A stretch of DNA of 64,000 nucleotides from Leuconostoc kimchii IMSNU 11154 (GTDB lineage: Bacteria > Bacillota > Bacilli > Lactobacillales > Lactobacillaceae), in contig NC_014136.1 of NCBI RefSeq assembly GCF_000092505.1, positions 1,324,501 through 1,388,500 on the forward strand, written 5' to 3'. This document shows, in pieces, positions 63,579 to 64,000 of the stretch. A program made the position numbers and the translations under genes. The notes under the pieces were generated by a model that did no database searches, was not told the DNA's origin, and saw only the letters and a program-made list of their open reading frames with translations. Each line of letters opens with the position of its first letter. The first letter of the stretch is position 1.

Positions 63579-64000
63579 GCGATTGGACAGATGTTATTCA
63601 AGCTGCAACAACGCATGATCCATTATCTGGTGCTGTGAATACACCAATACAATTAAGTTCAACTTTTAATCAACCTGATTTTGATCATTTTGGTCGATTT
63701 GACTATGCCCGATCTGGCAATCCAACACGAGAATCGGGAGAGCAGGCTGTTGCAAAATTAGAGCATGGCAAATATGGGTATCTGTTTAGCACAGGGATGG
63801 CTGCAATCAGCAGTGTTTTGTTCACATTATCTGCTGGTGATCATATTGTTGTTAGCAAGCATGTCTACGGTGGTACTTTTCGAGTATTATCTGATGTGTT
63901 ACCTCGATGGGGTATCACGCATGATTTTGTAGATTTCACTGATTTAGATGCTATTGAGTCAGCTATTCGACCAGAAACAAAGGCATTATATATTGAAACG
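63575..64000 (+). CDS. metC: Cystathionine beta-lyase-like enzyme, cut by window end
   Basis: The first 142 codons of a second Cys/Met PLP enzyme; the 3' part lies beyond the window. It begins at ATG 63575, overlapping the metB stop, after AAAGGAG. TPIQLSSTFNQPDFD, DYARSGNPTRESGEQAVAKLEHG, FSTGMAAISSVLF and HVYGGTFRV are family motifs. Third in the Met operon, it most likely splits cystathionine to homocysteine; the PLP Lys is not yet reached. Confidence 0.88.
   Translation, partial: MSDWTDVIQAATTHDPLSGAVNTPIQLSSTFNQPDFDHFGRFDYARSGNPTRESGEQAVAKLEHGKYGYLFSTGMAAISSVLFTLSAGDHIVVSKHVYGGTFRVLSDVLPRWGITHDFVDFTDLDAIESAIRPETKALYIET

Overview
The window looks like a contiguous piece of chromosome from a heterofermentative lactic acid bacterium, most probably Leuconostoc or a very close relative (formerly Leuconostocaceae). 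The grounds are the AT-rich low-GC Gram-positive codon use, strong AGGAGG-type ribosome sites, family-typical RpoB and RpoC, a PepS aminopeptidase, methionine genes behind a T-box, and suf and leu operons side by side. The genus call is an inference from protein character; no 16S sequence or database search was available. No IS element, prophage, CRISPR array or rRNA operon was seen. Almost all genes are on the + strand; tRNA-Arg, yigZ, pepS and a thioredoxin gene are on the - strand.

Layout. 1-9.2 kb: small membrane protein, divergent triosephosphate isomerase, rpoB, rpoC. 9.4-13.3 kb: mrnC, rlmB, a SigH/ComX-type sigma factor, enolase, tag. 13.4-18.0 kb: polyphosphate operon (HD protein with a degenerate Ppx-like domain, ppk, ppx). 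18.1-21.5 kb: tRNA-Arg, yigZ, divergent comFA-comFC, hpf. 21.6-23.8 kb: YhgE/Pip membrane protein and a TetR regulator. 23.9-27.3 kb: rpmG, secE, nusG, rplK-rplA, L10 leader, rplJ-rplL. 27.5-34.9 kb: rsmC-like, tadA, HD protein, SRP RNA, dnaX, recR, yaaL, tmk, darA, holB, rsmI. 35-44.7 kb: thioesterase, galE, tRNA-Lys, oxidoreductases, VanY peptidase, deoxynucleoside kinase, proC, pepS, GH25, DEAD helicase. 44.7-51.2 kb: leader peptide/attenuator, XRE regulator, sufCDSUB and sufT. 51.2-55.7 kb: leucine attenuator and leuABCD, with leuB broken by an in-frame stop. 55.8-61.0 kb: YrdC-domain protein, Ni/Co permease, CiaRH-like two-component system with a PDZ-less HtrA, thioredoxin. 61.2-64 kb: Met-specific T-box, metA, metB and the start of metC.

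Main points for a second look. (i) A 22-codon leader peptide in front of the XRE-suf operon is followed by five mutually exclusive helices ending in an intrinsic terminator, a layout expected of ribosome-mediated attenuation; a clear leucine attenuator with the same logic precedes leuA 6.5 kb away. (ii) Three core machines lack zinc ligands normally present: the second zinc site of RpoC, the zinc module of DnaX and that of HolB. (iii) leuB carries a TGG-to-TGA nonsense codon, and leuA lacks its leucine-binding domain. (iv) Several genes have a -10 box 5-7 nt before the start codon and no ribosome site, suggesting leaderless mRNAs, including a 17-bp divergent yigZ/comFA gap with overlapping -10 boxes. 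(v) HtrA lacks PDZ, and one Ppx-like protein has lost its nucleotide-fold motifs but kept the HD domain.
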